Source: AC-50 sp035640455
GTDB taxonomy: Bacteria; Actinomycetota; Thermoleophilia; Gaiellales; Gaiellaceae
Assembly (NCBI GenBank): GCA_035640455.1
Contig: DASQWB010000146.1
Coordinates: forward strand, 1 to 26,299
Direction: 5' to 3'
DNA length: 26,299 nucleotides
The position numbers and the translations under genes were made by a program. How positions within the stretch are numbered: position 1 is the stretch's first letter; each line of letters opens with the position of its first letter. Below, piece by piece: positions 8,212 to 17,887 of the stretch. Below the pieces are notes generated by a model. It made no database searches and was not told the DNA's origin. It saw nothing but the letters and a program-made list of their open reading frames with translations.

Positions 8212-9246
8212 TCAGGCGACCTCGGCGGTCTCGTGGACGACGCGGACCGTACGCCCTTCGCGGAACGAGCGCTCGCAGGCACGCGCAAGGACGAACGCGG
8301 CGAGCCCGTCCGCGCCGCTCACCGCCGGCTGGCGGCCCTCACGGATCGCGGCCGCGAACTCCTCGAGCTCGAGCGCGTACGCCTCGCGGTAGCGCTCGGT
8401 GAAGTCGGCTACCCAGTCGACGGCGGCGCTCCCGGGCGTGAGCCAGACGTTGTCGAAGCGGCGGTGGCCGCCGATCCGGACGGTCGCCCGCGAGCCGACG
8501 ACCTCGGTCGAGGACTCGTAGCCGTAGCCCGCGACGCGGCTCTCGTCGATCACGCCGAGCGCGCCGCTCGCAAACCGAAGCGCCACGACGGCATTGTCGA
8601 CGTCGCCGGCCTCGGCGAACGTGGGATCGGAGAGGGCGGCGCCGAAGGCCGTCACCTCCTCGATCTCGCCCACGAGCCAACGCGCCGCGTCGAGGTCGTG
8701 GATCGTCACGTCGACGAAGAAGCCGCCGGAGCGGCGGATGTAGTCGATCGGCGGCGGGCGCATGTCGCGGAGCGTCGTGCGGAAGAGGTACACGTCGCCG
8801 AGCTCGCCGGTCGCGATCCGCGCCGCTGCCGCGGCGTGGTCGGGATCGAAGCGCCGGTGGAAGCCGACCTGGAAGGCGATGCCCGCCGTTCGGGCGGCGG
8901 CGAGCGCGCGCTCCGTCGAGGGCAGGTCGAACGAGATCGGCTTCTCGCAGAACACGTGCTTCGAAGCCGCCGCGGCCTGCTCGATCATCGTCGCGTGCGT
9001 CGGCGTGGGCGTGGCGACGACGACGCCGTCGAGGCTCCGGTCCATCAGGAGGTCCTCGTAGGAGGTCGACCAGTCGACGCCGAGACGCGTTCCGGTCTCG
9101 CGCGCGAGACCGGCATCGAGGTCCACCACTCGCCCGAGCTCGATCGAGGACGCGAGGCCGGCGAGGTTGTCGGCGTGCAGGCGGCCGATGCGGCCGAGGC
9201 CGACGACGCCCAGACGGACACGCTCGCTCGCGTTCGTCGCTCGCAT
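8212..9246 (-). CDS. Gfo/Idh/MocA oxidoreductase, inositol 2-dehydrogenase-like
   Basis: A 344-residue NAD(P)-dependent sugar or polyol dehydrogenase. It has the Rossmann motif GLGRIG (16-21), the EKP motif (101-103, with the family's catalytic lysine K102) and a D-x3-H pair in FFVDVTIHDLDAARW (D179, H183), as in Bacillus IolG-type enzymes. It probably oxidises the imported cyclitol or sugar. It is the first gene of the uptake operon, 59 bp downstream of the GDP-mannose dehydratase gene on the same strand. ATG 9246 precedes the Rossmann strand by about 12 residues, a usual spacing. Related enzymes act on myo- or scyllo-inositol, 1,5-anhydrosugars or glucose, so the substrate is not settled. 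Confidence 0.9.
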   Translation of the reverse strand: MRATNASERVRLGVVGLGRIGRLHADNLAGLASSIELGRVVDLDAGLARETGTRLGVDWSTSYEDLLMDRSLDGVVVATPTPTHATMIEQAAAASKHVFCEKPISFDLPSTERALAAARTAGIAFQVGFHRRFDPDHAAAAARIATGELGDVYLFRTTLRDMRPPPIDYIRRSGGFFVDVTIHDLDAARWLVGEIEEVTAFGAALSDPTFAEAGDVDNAVVALRFASGALGVIDESRVAGYGYESSTEVVGSRATVRIGGHRRFDNVWLTPGSAAVDWVADFTERYREAYALELEEFAAAIREGRQPAVSGADGLAAFVLARACERSFREGRTVRVVHETAEVA

Positions 9247-9305
9247 TGCTCGGATGCGGCAACGTTCTCACCCTGCGCTTCTCTTGTCGAGCCTGTGGAG
9301 GCGAG

Positions 9306-10289
9306 CTACGCCAGAGCCGCAGCGCCGCGGAGCCGCGCGAGCTCGGCGTCCACGAGTAGCTGGACGAGCTCCCTGAAGCCGACCGTCGGCCGCCAGCCGA
9401 GCCGCTCGCGCGCCTTCACCGGGTTTCCGACGAGGTCGTGGAGCTCGGCCTTGCCGCGGCGGAGCGCCTCGTCGATGTGGACGTACTCGCGCCAGTCGAG
9501 CCCGACGTGCTCGAAGGCGTGCGTGACGAGCTCCTCGACGGTGTGCGACTCGCCGCTCGCGATCACGTAGTCGTCCGGCTCGTCCTGCTGGAGCATGAGC
9601 CACATCGCGCGGACGTAGTCGCCGGCATAGCCCCAGTCGCGGCGCGCGTCGAGGTCGCCGAGCCAGACGTCGGCGCGCATGCCGAGGCTGATCTCCGCCG
9701 CCGCGGCGGCAACCTTCCGCGGCACGAAGTCGAGCGGTCGGCGCGGCGACTCGTGGTTGTAGAGGATCCCCGCCGAGGCGTGCAGCCCGTAGCGGTGGCG
9801 GTAGCTCCCGGTGATGAAGTGCGCGTAGGCCTTTGCGACGCCGTACGGCGTGAGCGGCGAGAGCGGCGTCGTCTCCGTCTGGGGCGTCTCGTGCGGCTCG
9901 GCGCCGAAGATCTCGCTCGACGAGGCCTGGTAGAAGCGGATCCCCTCGTCGACGTGGCGGATCGACTCGAGCAGCGCTGTCGCACCGACCGCCGCGAACT
10001 CCGCCGTCAGCACCGGCTGCTCCCACGACACCGGCACGAACGAGACTGAGGCGAGGTTGTAGACCTCCTCCGGCCGGCACTCCTCGAGCGCCTTCACGAG
10101 CGAGAGCTGGTCGAGCAGGTCGGCCTGGATCAGCTCGATGCGCTCGCGGATCCCGGTGAGGTTCTCGTAGCTCGAGGGGGCGCGACGGACGACGCCGAAG
10201 ACCTCGTAGCCCTCGCCGAGGAGGAGCTCCGCGAGCAGCGAGCCGTCCTGGCCGCCGATGCCGGTGATGAGGGCTCGGCGCGCGGCCAT
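9306..10289 (-). CDS. gmd: GDP-mannose 4,6-dehydratase
   Basis: This extended-SDR enzyme converts GDP-D-mannose to GDP-4-keto-6-deoxy-mannose, the entry to GDP-L-fucose, GDP-rhamnose and related sugars. The 327-residue protein shows the family's NADP motif GIGGQDGS (10-17), the active-site stretch SSSEIFG (S123-S125, E126) and YGVAK (Y149, K153). The segment YNHESPRR and the later DLDARRDWGYAGDYV are near-diagnostic of Gmd. It is slightly shorter than the usual 340-370 residues. ATG 10289 lies 8 bp downstream of a -10-like TATCAT on the minus strand, with no clear ribosome-binding site, so the message may be leaderless. The next pathway enzyme (16542-17465) is about 6 kb away. Confidence 0.93.
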   Translation of the reverse strand: MAARRALITGIGGQDGSLLAELLLGEGYEVFGVVRRAPSSYENLTGIRERIELIQADLLDQLSLVKALEECRPEEVYNLASVSFVPVSWEQPVLTAEFAAVGATALLESIRHVDEGIRFYQASSSEIFGAEPHETPQTETTPLSPLTPYGVAKAYAHFITGSYRHRYGLHASAGILYNHESPRRPLDFVPRKVAAAAAEISLGMRADVWLGDLDARRDWGYAGDYVRAMWLMLQQDEPDDYVIASGESHTVEELVTHAFEHVGLDWREYVHIDEALRRGKAELHDLVGNPVKARERLGWRPTVGFRELVQLLVDAELARLRGAAALA

Positions 10290-10297
10290 GCGCGGCG

Positions 10298-10305
10298 ATG
10301 ATACT
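10298..10305. promoter_or_regulatory. Overlapping divergent -10-like elements
   Basis: The 24-bp gap between the two divergent genes contains TATCAT on the minus strand (10303-10298) and GATACT on the plus strand (10300-10305). Each sits exactly 8 bp before a start codon (ATG 10289 and TTG 10314). Neither gene has an obvious ribosome-binding site. This fits leaderless transcripts. No convincing -35 elements were found. Confidence 0.4.
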
Positions 10306-10313
10306 GACCGCCC

Positions 10314-11036
10314 TTGACGCGGCTTACGGATGATCTACGCGCCTCGCCGCCCGGCCTCCACGGCGCGGGGGACGAGTACTGGGGCCTAGCCTGGGCGGCG
10401 CTCGCGTGGCTGGAGGAGAACGTGTCGGCCGGGATGGCGACGCTGGAAACGGGCTCCGGCTCGTCGACGCTCGTCTTCGCAGCCGCGGGCGCCGAGCACG
10501 AGGCAGTGACGCCGGATCCTGCCGAGGAGGAGCGGATCCGCGCCGAGTGCGAGCGGCGCGGGATCGACAGCTCGTCTGTTCGGTTCCGGATCGGCCCGTC
10601 GCACGAGGTGCTGCCGCAGTTGGAGCCGCGCCCGCTCGACCTCGTCCTGCTCGACGGCGCACACGGTTTCCCGTACCCGGTGCTCGACTGGTGGTACGTG
10701 GCGCCGCACGTCCGCGTCGGCGGCCTCGTGCTGCTGGACGACGCGTACATGCCGCCGGTGCGGGTGCTCGTCGACGCGCTGCGCGAGCAGCCGGCGTGGG
10801 AGATGGCCGCGCCGATCGGCCAGCGGACGGTCGCTGTGCGCAAGGTGGTAGAGGGCCTGCCGCCCTTCGACTGGCACGGCGAACCGATCGGCGGCCGGAT
10901 GAGCTTCGGCTACCTACCGCCGGCGCACCGCGCGGCGGCGTCGCTGCGCCACCGGGTGTTCAGCACGCCGCTCGGCCTACGCGCGGTTGCCCTCGCGCGC
11001 CGCCGCTCGGCGCTCCGCTGGCGCAAGCGCGGCTAA
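10314..11036 (+). CDS. Class I SAM-dependent methyltransferase (Methyltransf_24-like)
   Basis: A 240-residue protein with a Rossmann methyltransferase core. Motif I is LETGSGSST (residues about 44-52), followed by the acidic turn region AVTPDP and the strand LDLVLLDGAHGFPYP. The latter, together with VGGLVLLDDAYMPPVR, is typical of the Methyltransf_24 group found in polysaccharide and natural-product clusters. The likely start is TTG 10314; an in-frame TGA at 10305 rules out a longer protein. It ends 4 bp before the convergent membrane NTPase gene. It may methylate a sugar residue of the surface glycan, but neither target nor position can be predicted. Confidence 0.8.
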   Translation: MTRLTDDLRASPPGLHGAGDEYWGLAWAALAWLEENVSAGMATLETGSGSSTLVFAAAGAEHEAVTPDPAEEERIRAECERRGIDSSSVRFRIGPSHEVLPQLEPRPLDLVLLDGAHGFPYPVLDWWYVAPHVRVGGLVLLDDAYMPPVRVLVDALREQPAWEMAAPIGQRTVAVRKVVEGLPPFDWHGEPIGGRMSFGYLPPAHRAAASLRHRVFSTPLGLRAVALARRRSALRWRKRG

Positions 11037-11040
11037 CGAT

Positions 11041-13830
11041 CTACCGCGACTGGGACTGTACGAGGTTCGCCTGCTTGTCCCAGAACTTCTTGAGATCCCG
11101 CTTGCGTCGAGCGGCTCTACGAACCCAAGACGGGGTCCCGTTCTGTCGGATGAGACGGGCCTGGTCGCGACAGAAGCTCGCCGAGAACTGCGCGCGCCCG
11201 GCTAGCACCGCCTTTTCTGATCCCTCTCGGCAGAGCCCGAACCCGCATTCGTGCTTGCAATCGCGGTCGATTCCCTCGCGGCGGGAGCTCTTCGAGATGC
11301 AGGGCGGAAGCTCCGGCCAGACAGCGGTCTCCCACGCCCACTTGGTGTCGTGCTCCCAAAGTCGATACGTCATGTTGCTGAGGAGCACGACGTCGGCGGC
11401 GAGCTGAGCAAGCGCGTCTCTCCCGACTTCCACCCACCTCACGGCATCGCGCTCGTGGCTCCACATGTACATGTACTTGCTGAGCGTGGAGGACGTGCCG
11501 TCCGGGACCTGCTTGAGGTCGAGTAGCGCGCAAAGGGCGAACTCGATCCCCTTCTTGACGAGCTGGTGGGATTCATTCCAGAAGAGTCCGTCGAGCTCCA
11601 CCCTGATCGTGTCGGCTTCGTGTGGGTGCTCCCACGCATACGCGAGCAGGGCCTGAACGAGAACGAGCCGGACGTGCCAGAAGCGAACATCTCCGTTTCG
11701 TTCGAAGAGGAGCTCACGGACGAGCTCGACGTTCTTGTCGACCTGCCTGCGGTTGAGGATCGCGAGCTTTAGCCCTTGCGCCAGCGCCATCTGCCCGCGT
11801 ACCGGCGACATCCGATCCTCGAGACAGACGTCCCTGAGCTTAGAGAGCTCCTCCTCCACAGAGATCGGGGAGTCGCGGAGAGCCGGGAGGATCCAAGCCA
11901 ACGAGGCGACCTTCTGGCCTCTTCTATTGGTCGCACGGCTTATGCGTTTCTTCTTTACGGCCGCCGAGAGCGCCTTGTCCATCTCCGGCTTGAGCACTCG
12001 CGTCGGCTCGCCCTCGGACAGGGCGAGCGCTTTCGCGGCCCACCACTCGATCTCGAGGTTTTGATTCGTCGCGAGGCGCCAGAGCAGCAGATGTGCGCCG
12101 GGGTGCGGCCACGTCGCAAGCGCCCGTACCAGCCCGAGTAGCTCGTGGGCCCGCCATTCTTGGGCAATCCGTTTCTGCGGGTTGTCGAACTGCTTGACGC
12201 ATTCCTCGGCCGCCGTGGCGACGCGTCCCGCGAAAGCGGTGAGTCCACAGGCGCAGACGATGCGAATCGCAGCGACGGCAAGCAACGGCCGGTTCCGGCA
12301 GTTGTCGAGCTCCTCCAAGAACGTCTTGAACGTCGCGCGACGGGCTTCCTCGTGCTCCAGATGCCAGAAGATGAGGGTGGTACGCACGTAGCGGTCGCGG
12401 CGCTTGCGCTGGTTCTTGCTCTTCGCGACCAGGCGCACGTCGTCCAGGAGCTGTGAGGGGTCCTGGCGTCGCCGGGCCACGAGGTAGGCGCCGAGGTCCT
12501 CGCTCGCGAAGCCGACGCTCTCGTCCCCGCTCCAGAGCAGGTTGAGATCCTCTGCGTCACTGAGCGCGAGGTCGTCGGCCTTCAGGCTGGTCCGGGCGAC
12601 GCTGATGCGATCGGCGTCACCGATCTTCAGCCTCTTCGCAACCTCCTCGGCAGCATGGAGCGCGGCGCGACCCCGCTGCTCACGCTCCTCGCCTTCCGCA
12701 CTTCCGAACTCGATCTTGTTGTTTTGGATGGCGTCGAGGTAGTCCTTCAGCACTCGCGCACGCCATTGATCCATCTGCTGGGGAAGCTCCTCGAGCGAGA
12801 TCCCGGCCTTCTGCAGACGGACGACCAGGTCGACGTAGAACGGCGCGACGAGGAAGCCGTCGATCGGTTCTTGAAGCCTCTCCAGGGCGTCCCACGCATC
12901 CTTTCTGTCCGCATCGTCGAGCGTGTTCCGTAGGTAGTCGGTCGTCTCTTCGCGGTTGAGGTGGTGAAGGTCCTCGCGCACGATCGTCATGTCACCCAGA
13001 GGGAGATCGCCCGTCGTTGCGAGGACCACGGCGATCTCGCTGCTGAGCAGGTCCTTGATCGTCTTCTGGAACCGCCTGCCCCGGTCCCTCGACAGCTTCC
13101 CGATGATCTCGTCGTCGAGACCGTCGACGAGGACGACGATGTCGTTCGTCGACCGCGCGCGATGCCAGATCGCGTCGGCTTGCTCACCCGAGCTCACGAC
13201 TCTGTCGACGTGCTTGCAGAACTTCTCGCAGGCGAGCTCCTCCAGGTCGAACGAGCCGTCGCGCTTCGCGAGCACGGGTATCGGGATCATCTTGTGTTTC
13301 GCGAGCTCCTGGACGAGCCCGACTACACAGCTCGTCCGCCCGGTGCCAGGTCGTCCTTGGATGACGACGACGGCAGGCTTTTCCCCGCTGCGTCTGATTG
13401 CGTCAGCAAGGCGCCGGCACGTTCCGAGCCGGACGATCGGCGTCTCACCGCGCGACCACTCCACGAGCTCTGCCGGCTCGTCGCACGCGTTACGGCGGTA
13501 CCTCCTCAACGCCTTCTGGCGCTTGCGCCCGAGGACCCAATAGATCGCAACCGGCGCGACGGCTGCGGCAACCAGCGCATGCGATAACAGGGCCGCCCCG
13601 ACCTCGTGCTCCAGAGCCCAGTTGTCGAGGCCGTCGCCGACGCTCGACACGGCCGCATCGAGGGTGAAGAGGACGGCCACCGGAACGGCGAACACCAGGA
13701 GCCAAAGGAATGGGGCGTGACGATGAAGGAGGCGGAAGACCCAGCGGACCTTCGGGTGTTGTCCAGGATGGAGGGGCGGAAGCTCCACCTTCCTGCCCAC
13801 GACCGGCAGCTCGATCACCCGCTGATTCAA
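11041..13830 (-). CDS. Membrane-anchored NACHT-like STAND NTPase with arginine in Walker A
   Basis: This 929-residue protein has two N-terminal transmembrane helices (about 40-61 and 79-100), then a P-loop NTPase. Walker A reads GRPGTGRTS (159-167): the invariant lysine is R165, codon CGG at 13338-13336. Walker B is IVVLVDGLDDE (231-241), with the NACHT-type D-G-x-D-D. The DNA reading was checked directly on the minus strand. The C-terminal half is helical and HEAT/ARM-like (for example residues around AAIRIVCACGLTAFAGRVATAAEE), a probable sensor. A cysteine cluster (CKHECGFGLC, then FC) near residue 870 may bind metal. The start is probably TTG 13830; a stop about 40 bp upstream limits the alternatives. 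It follows the flippase gene by 71 bp on the same strand. Defence or membrane-linked signalling is likely by family; the function is unproven. Confidence 0.82.
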   Translation of the reverse strand: MNQRVIELPVVGRKVELPPLHPGQHPKVRWVFRLLHRHAPFLWLLVFAVPVAVLFTLDAAVSSVGDGLDNWALEHEVGAALLSHALVAAAVAPVAIYWVLGRKRQKALRRYRRNACDEPAELVEWSRGETPIVRLGTCRRLADAIRRSGEKPAVVVIQGRPGTGRTSCVVGLVQELAKHKMIPIPVLAKRDGSFDLEELACEKFCKHVDRVVSSGEQADAIWHRARSTNDIVVLVDGLDDEIIGKLSRDRGRRFQKTIKDLLSSEIAVVLATTGDLPLGDMTIVREDLHHLNREETTDYLRNTLDDADRKDAWDALERLQEPIDGFLVAPFYVDLVVRLQKAGISLEELPQQMDQWRARVLKDYLDAIQNNKIEFGSAEGEEREQRGRAALHAAEEVAKRLKIGDADRISVARTSLKADDLALSDAEDLNLLWSGDESVGFASEDLGAYLVARRRQDPSQLLDDVRLVAKSKNQRKRRDRYVRTTLIFWHLEHEEARRATFKTFLEELDNCRNRPLLAVAAIRIVCACGLTAFAGRVATAAEECVKQFDNPQKRIAQEWRAHELLGLVRALATWPHPGAHLLLWRLATNQNLEIEWWAAKALALSEGEPTRVLKPEMDKALSAAVKKKRISRATNRRGQKVASLAWILPALRDSPISVEEELSKLRDVCLEDRMSPVRGQMALAQGLKLAILNRRQVDKNVELVRELLFERNGDVRFWHVRLVLVQALLAYAWEHPHEADTIRVELDGLFWNESHQLVKKGIEFALCALLDLKQVPDGTSSTLSKYMYMWSHERDAVRWVEVGRDALAQLAADVVLLSNMTYRLWEHDTKWAWETAVWPELPPCISKSSRREGIDRDCKHECGFGLCREGSEKAVLAGRAQFSASFCRDQARLIRQNGTPSWVRRAARRKRDLKKFWDKQANLVQSQSR

Positions 13831-13901
13831 GACCGAACCTCGCCGCCACAGTACGCCGATCGCCGTCTGGGGTCAACGGCAGCGCTGGCGCGCGGCGCGG
13901 C

Positions 13902-15353
13902 TCAGTGGAGGGCGCGCACGTAGCTCCACGCCTCGCGGAGGCCGCGCGGGCGGAGAGCGGCGAGCAGCGCCGCGTACGCGGCGAGGCCGACCGCCGCGCC
14001 CGCGAACCCGCCGAGGAGGGAGGCGAGACCGAACGTGACGGCCGCGAGTGCAGCGACCTGGAGCGCCGGCCGGCCGAGCTCAGCCGCCGTTCGCCGCAGC
14101 GCTGCCCCCGAGACGGCCACGAGGAGCGCCGCCAGGACGAGGGCCGTCGAAACCGCTAGTGCCCCCGCAATTCCCCCGAGCCCTGCGAGCTCTCGACCGG
14201 CGAACGCGATCGGAATGCTCACTGCGAGCCCGCCGACCGCAATCGCGACCAGGCCCCGCGAGCGCTCGAGGACAAACAGCAGCGGGAACGTCAGCGTGAA
14301 TGCGACGCTCACGACCATCCAGGGCGCGAGGTAGGCCACGAGCCGTCCGAGCTCCCGTCCGACCTCGCCGCCGTAGGCCCCGCCGAGGATCGGCCCGACG
14401 ACCCTCCCACCGGCGAGCGCGAACACGCCCGCAGCCGCCGCGATCAGCGCGAGCGAGAGCCACGAGGAGTGGACGACGTGCGTGACCGCCTCCTCGACGT
14501 CGATCCCCCGGCGCGTGAGCGGCGCCGACGAGATCAGCGCCACCGACGACGCCGTCGCGACGACGAGCACGGCTGCGATCAGGTATGCGTAGTTGAGGCT
14601 GGTCGCCTTCCCCGCCCCGAGCCCCCCGGCGAAGCGCAGCGCGACGACGAACATCGCCTGCAGCGCGATCGGGACCGCGGCGCCCGTCGCGAGGCGCCCG
14701 AGCCGATGCAGCGACCGGCCGCGTGCGCGCATCCCCGTGAGCGCTCCGGCCCAGGCCAGCGCCGCCAGCGGAATCCCGGCGGTCACGACGCCGTTCGCGG
14801 TGATCGCCCACGCGAGCGAGACCTCGCCGTGGTGGTGGAGCGCGGCGAAGAGGACAAGCGCGAGCACCGCGCCCACCGAGTAGGCGAGCGCCGCCACGCC
14901 GTAGCTGTCGCGGGCGGCGAGGGCGCTCGCAGCGAGCGCCGCAACGAGCTGGAGGAAGCCCGCGGCGACGAGCCACGGGAGCGCGCGGGAGGCGACCTCG
15001 GCCGACGCCGCATGGGCAGTCAGGCCCCGTCCGAGCGGTCCGGCGAGCGCGACGGCCACCCCGACGGCGACGACTCCCGCGCCCGCCAGAGCAAGCAGAT
15101 ACGCGCGCGTCTCGGAACCGAGCGCGGTGGCCTCGCGCGTCAGCTGCGGCAGCACGACGGTCCGGAACGATTGGGCCGCGATCGCCAGCACGAGGTAGAC
15201 GCCGTAGGCGACGAAGAGCCCGTCGGTTCGTTCGTTCCGTCCGAACCAGTGCGCGAGCAGGATCCCCGCGCCGGCCGCCGAGCCCGCGACGGCGAGCGAG
15301 GACACGCCCGTCACGATTCCGCTCCTAACAGCGCTCTTACGAGTTCTCGGCAT
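13902..15353 (-). CDS. Polysaccharide flippase-like membrane protein (MOP superfamily, MurJ/Wzx type)
   Basis: A 483-residue, very hydrophobic protein with about 12-14 predicted helices. The N-terminal region, SGIVTGVSSLAVAGSAAGAG then LLAHWFGRNERTDGLFVAY, matches the first helices of the MurJ/Wzx lipid-linked oligosaccharide flippases, where the loop after helix 1 leads into a D-x-F-x-VA-like motif. It would move the polyprenyl-linked repeat unit to the outer face of the membrane. ATG 15353 has a ribosome-binding GGAG close by. The open frame continues to 15506, but that part would overlap the divergent dehydratase gene and is not hydrophobic, so it is excluded. The membrane NTPase gene follows on the same strand. 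Confidence 0.85.
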   Translation of the reverse strand: MPRTRKSAVRSGIVTGVSSLAVAGSAAGAGILLAHWFGRNERTDGLFVAYGVYLVLAIAAQSFRTVVLPQLTREATALGSETRAYLLALAGAGVVAVGVAVALAGPLGRGLTAHAASAEVASRALPWLVAAGFLQLVAALAASALAARDSYGVAALAYSVGAVLALVLFAALHHHGEVSLAWAITANGVVTAGIPLAALAWAGALTGMRARGRSLHRLGRLATGAAVPIALQAMFVVALRFAGGLGAGKATSLNYAYLIAAVLVVATASSVALISSAPLTRRGIDVEEAVTHVVHSSWLSLALIAAAAGVFALAGGRVVGPILGGAYGGEVGRELGRLVAYLAPWMVVSVAFTLTFPLLFVLERSRGLVAIAVGGLAVSIPIAFAGRELAGLGGIAGALAVSTALVLAALLVAVSGAALRRTAAELGRPALQVAALAAVTFGLASLLGGFAGAAVGLAAYAALLAALRPRGLREAWSYVRALH

Positions 15354-15387
15354 ACTCTCCGTCGCCTGGCTTGGGCATCCTCCAACT

Positions 15388-16541
15388 ATGAACGTGACGG
15401 GAAACGGCTCGCCCTGGACCGACGACTCGCTCGCCGCGCTGCGCCGCGAGTTCGGTGAGGTCTTCGGCGGCCGGACCGTTCTCGTCACCGGCGCCGACGG
15501 CTTCATGGGCTCGCACCTGACCGAGGCGCTCGTTCACCTCGACGCCCGCATCCACGCCTTCGTCCGCGCCACCTCGAGCGGCGCCCTGAACAACATCTGG
15601 CACCTGCGCGACCGCATGAAGGTTCACTTCGCCGAGCTCACCGACCGCACCTCCGTCGACTACCTGATCCGCGAGCTGCGCGACACCGCCTCCGACCGGC
15701 CCTACGTCTTCCACCTCGGCGCACAAGCGCACGTCGGCGAGTCGTGGCACCGGCCGTACGAGACGCTGATGGCGAACACGATCGGGACGCTGAACCTCCT
15801 CCAGTCGGTGGTCGACCAGGGCCTCGAGCTGGAGAAGTTCGACACCGCCGGCACCTCCGAGGAGTACGGCAACGTGCGCGAGGCGGTGGCTCACCACCAC
15901 GACTTCGACGAGACCGGCGGCCTGATCCTCCACGAGCGCTCGCCTATCAACCCGAAGTCGATCTACGCGACGTCGAAGGTGGCGGCCGACTTCCTCACCA
16001 TGAACTACCACGACGCGTTCGGCCTGCCGGGCGTCGTGACGCGCATGTTCAACAACTACGGCCCGCGGCAGAACCCCCGCTACGTGACCGGCACGATCAT
16101 CACGCAGGCGCTCGCGCGCGAGACCGTCGAGCTCGGCGCGCTCGAGCCGCTGCGCGACTTCTGCTTCTGCACCGACGGCGTGCGCGGCCACCTCACGGTC
16201 GCGGCGCAGGGGATCCCCGGCGACGTCTACGTCTACGGCCAGGGGCGGAACATCTCGATGGGCGACTGGGCGCAGCTGATCCTCCGCGTCGGCGAGGAGC
16301 AGGGCCACTGGCCCGCGGGGCGCGAGATCGTGACGACCTCCGATCGCCTGCGGCCCGGCGTGAGCGAGGTCATGGCCCTCCGCGTCGGCCACGAGAAGCT
16401 GACCCGCGAGACCGGCTGGGAGCCGCTCGTCTCGTGGGAGGAGGGCATCGCGAAGACGATCGCCTGGTACGCCGCGAACCGCGACAAGTGGATCGGCCGC
16501 GTCGACTGGCTCGCGAGCGCGCAGCAGAGCGCACCGGTGAA

Positions 16542-16545
<4 letters not shown>
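15388..16545 (+). CDS. NAD-dependent nucleotide-sugar 4,6-dehydratase/epimerase (extended SDR)
   Basis: A 385-residue extended SDR enzyme. It has the NAD motif TGADGFMGS (34-42), the active-site region TAGTSEEYG (153-161) and Y183-x3-K187 in YATSK. The following FNNYGPRQNPRYVTGTIITQAL is typical of dehydratases acting on nucleotide-6-deoxyhexoses. Where most relatives have RDFxYVDD, this protein has RDFCFCTDGVRG, a distinctive variant. It is a second dehydratase besides Gmd and is coupled to the next gene by an ATGA overlap, so the pair probably makes one deoxysugar. GDP-mannose, dTDP-glucose or CDP-glucose are possible substrates. The start ATG 15388 is 34 bp from the divergent flippase start. 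Confidence 0.85.
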
Positions 16546-17465
<920 letters not shown>

Positions 17466-17523
17466 CGCCGTCCGCTTCTCCACCTTCCGGCAGAGCTTGT
17501 TTAGCTTCTGTTGCCATGAGGTA

Positions 17524-17541
17524 CTCGAGGATCGACTCGAG
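17524..17541 (+). promoter_or_regulatory. Leader hairpin before the first Cys-rich gene
   Basis: Two CTCGAG hexamers flank a 6-base loop, immediately before the ribosome-binding sequence AAAGGAGG. The RNA can fold into a 6-bp stem next to the ribosome-binding site, which might affect translation or message stability. Confidence 0.35.
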
Positions 17542-17557
17542 AAAGGAGGGGTTTTCG

Positions 17558-17860
17558 ATGGAGGCGCTCGAAGAGCACGACGCGTACTCCGTCCACGATC
17601 GGCGCTCGTTCCTCGGGAAGCTCGGCAAGACGCTCGCGGTCGGGCTGGGCTTCGGCCTCGTGACGAGCGCGAGCGCAGGGGCCAGGATCGACGCCTGTGC
17701 GATCTACTGCTCGCCCGTCGGGAGCAGCTGTAGCACCGCCTGCTGCGACACCCCGTGCCCGACGAACCTGTTCCACTGCACGACGCTGTGCGGGTACGAC
17801 TACTACCAGTGCATGAGCCACGCGTGCAGCGGGTTCTGCTTCTCACCGAACGCCTGCTGA
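17558..17860 (+). CDS. Small secreted 12-cysteine protein A (Tat-type signal)
   Basis: This is a 100-residue exported protein of unknown function. The N-terminus contains DRRSFLGKLGKTLAVGLG, a twin-arginine motif (R15, R16) followed by a hydrophobic core, with a likely cleavage site after SASA (residue 40). The mature part of about 60 residues holds 12 cysteines (47, 51, 58, 62, 63, 67, 74, 78, 85, 90, 94, 100), enough for six disulfides or for metal binding. It has no tryptophan. The start ATG 17558 has an ideal AAAGGAGG; the ATG at 17516 lies ahead of that site and is rejected. A paralogue follows 27 bp downstream. The last 20 residues share D-[YF]-Y-x-C-x2-H-x-C-x3-C with the paralogue. 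Toxin-like, structural or redox roles are all possible; I recognise no family. Confidence 0.8.
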   Translation: MEALEEHDAYSVHDRRSFLGKLGKTLAVGLGFGLVTSASAGARIDACAIYCSPVGSSCSTACCDTPCPTNLFHCTTLCGYDYYQCMSHACSGFCFSPNAC

Positions 17861-17887
17861 TCGGCAGGGGTGAGCAAAGGAGTCGAC

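Noticed and set aside
8233..9570. Plus-strand frame of 445 codons over the dehydrogenase gene
   Set aside because: Shadow of the minus-strand gene; Arg/Asp/Val-rich and running across two real genes.
15354..15506. N-terminal extension of the flippase frame
   Set aside because: It would overlap the divergent dehydratase gene, is not hydrophobic, and ATG 15353 has its own ribosome-binding site right before the first helix.
17516..17557. Earlier ATG start for Cys-rich protein A
   Set aside because: The strong AAAGGAGG lies downstream of that ATG and correctly spaced for ATG 17558, which also gives a normal signal peptide.
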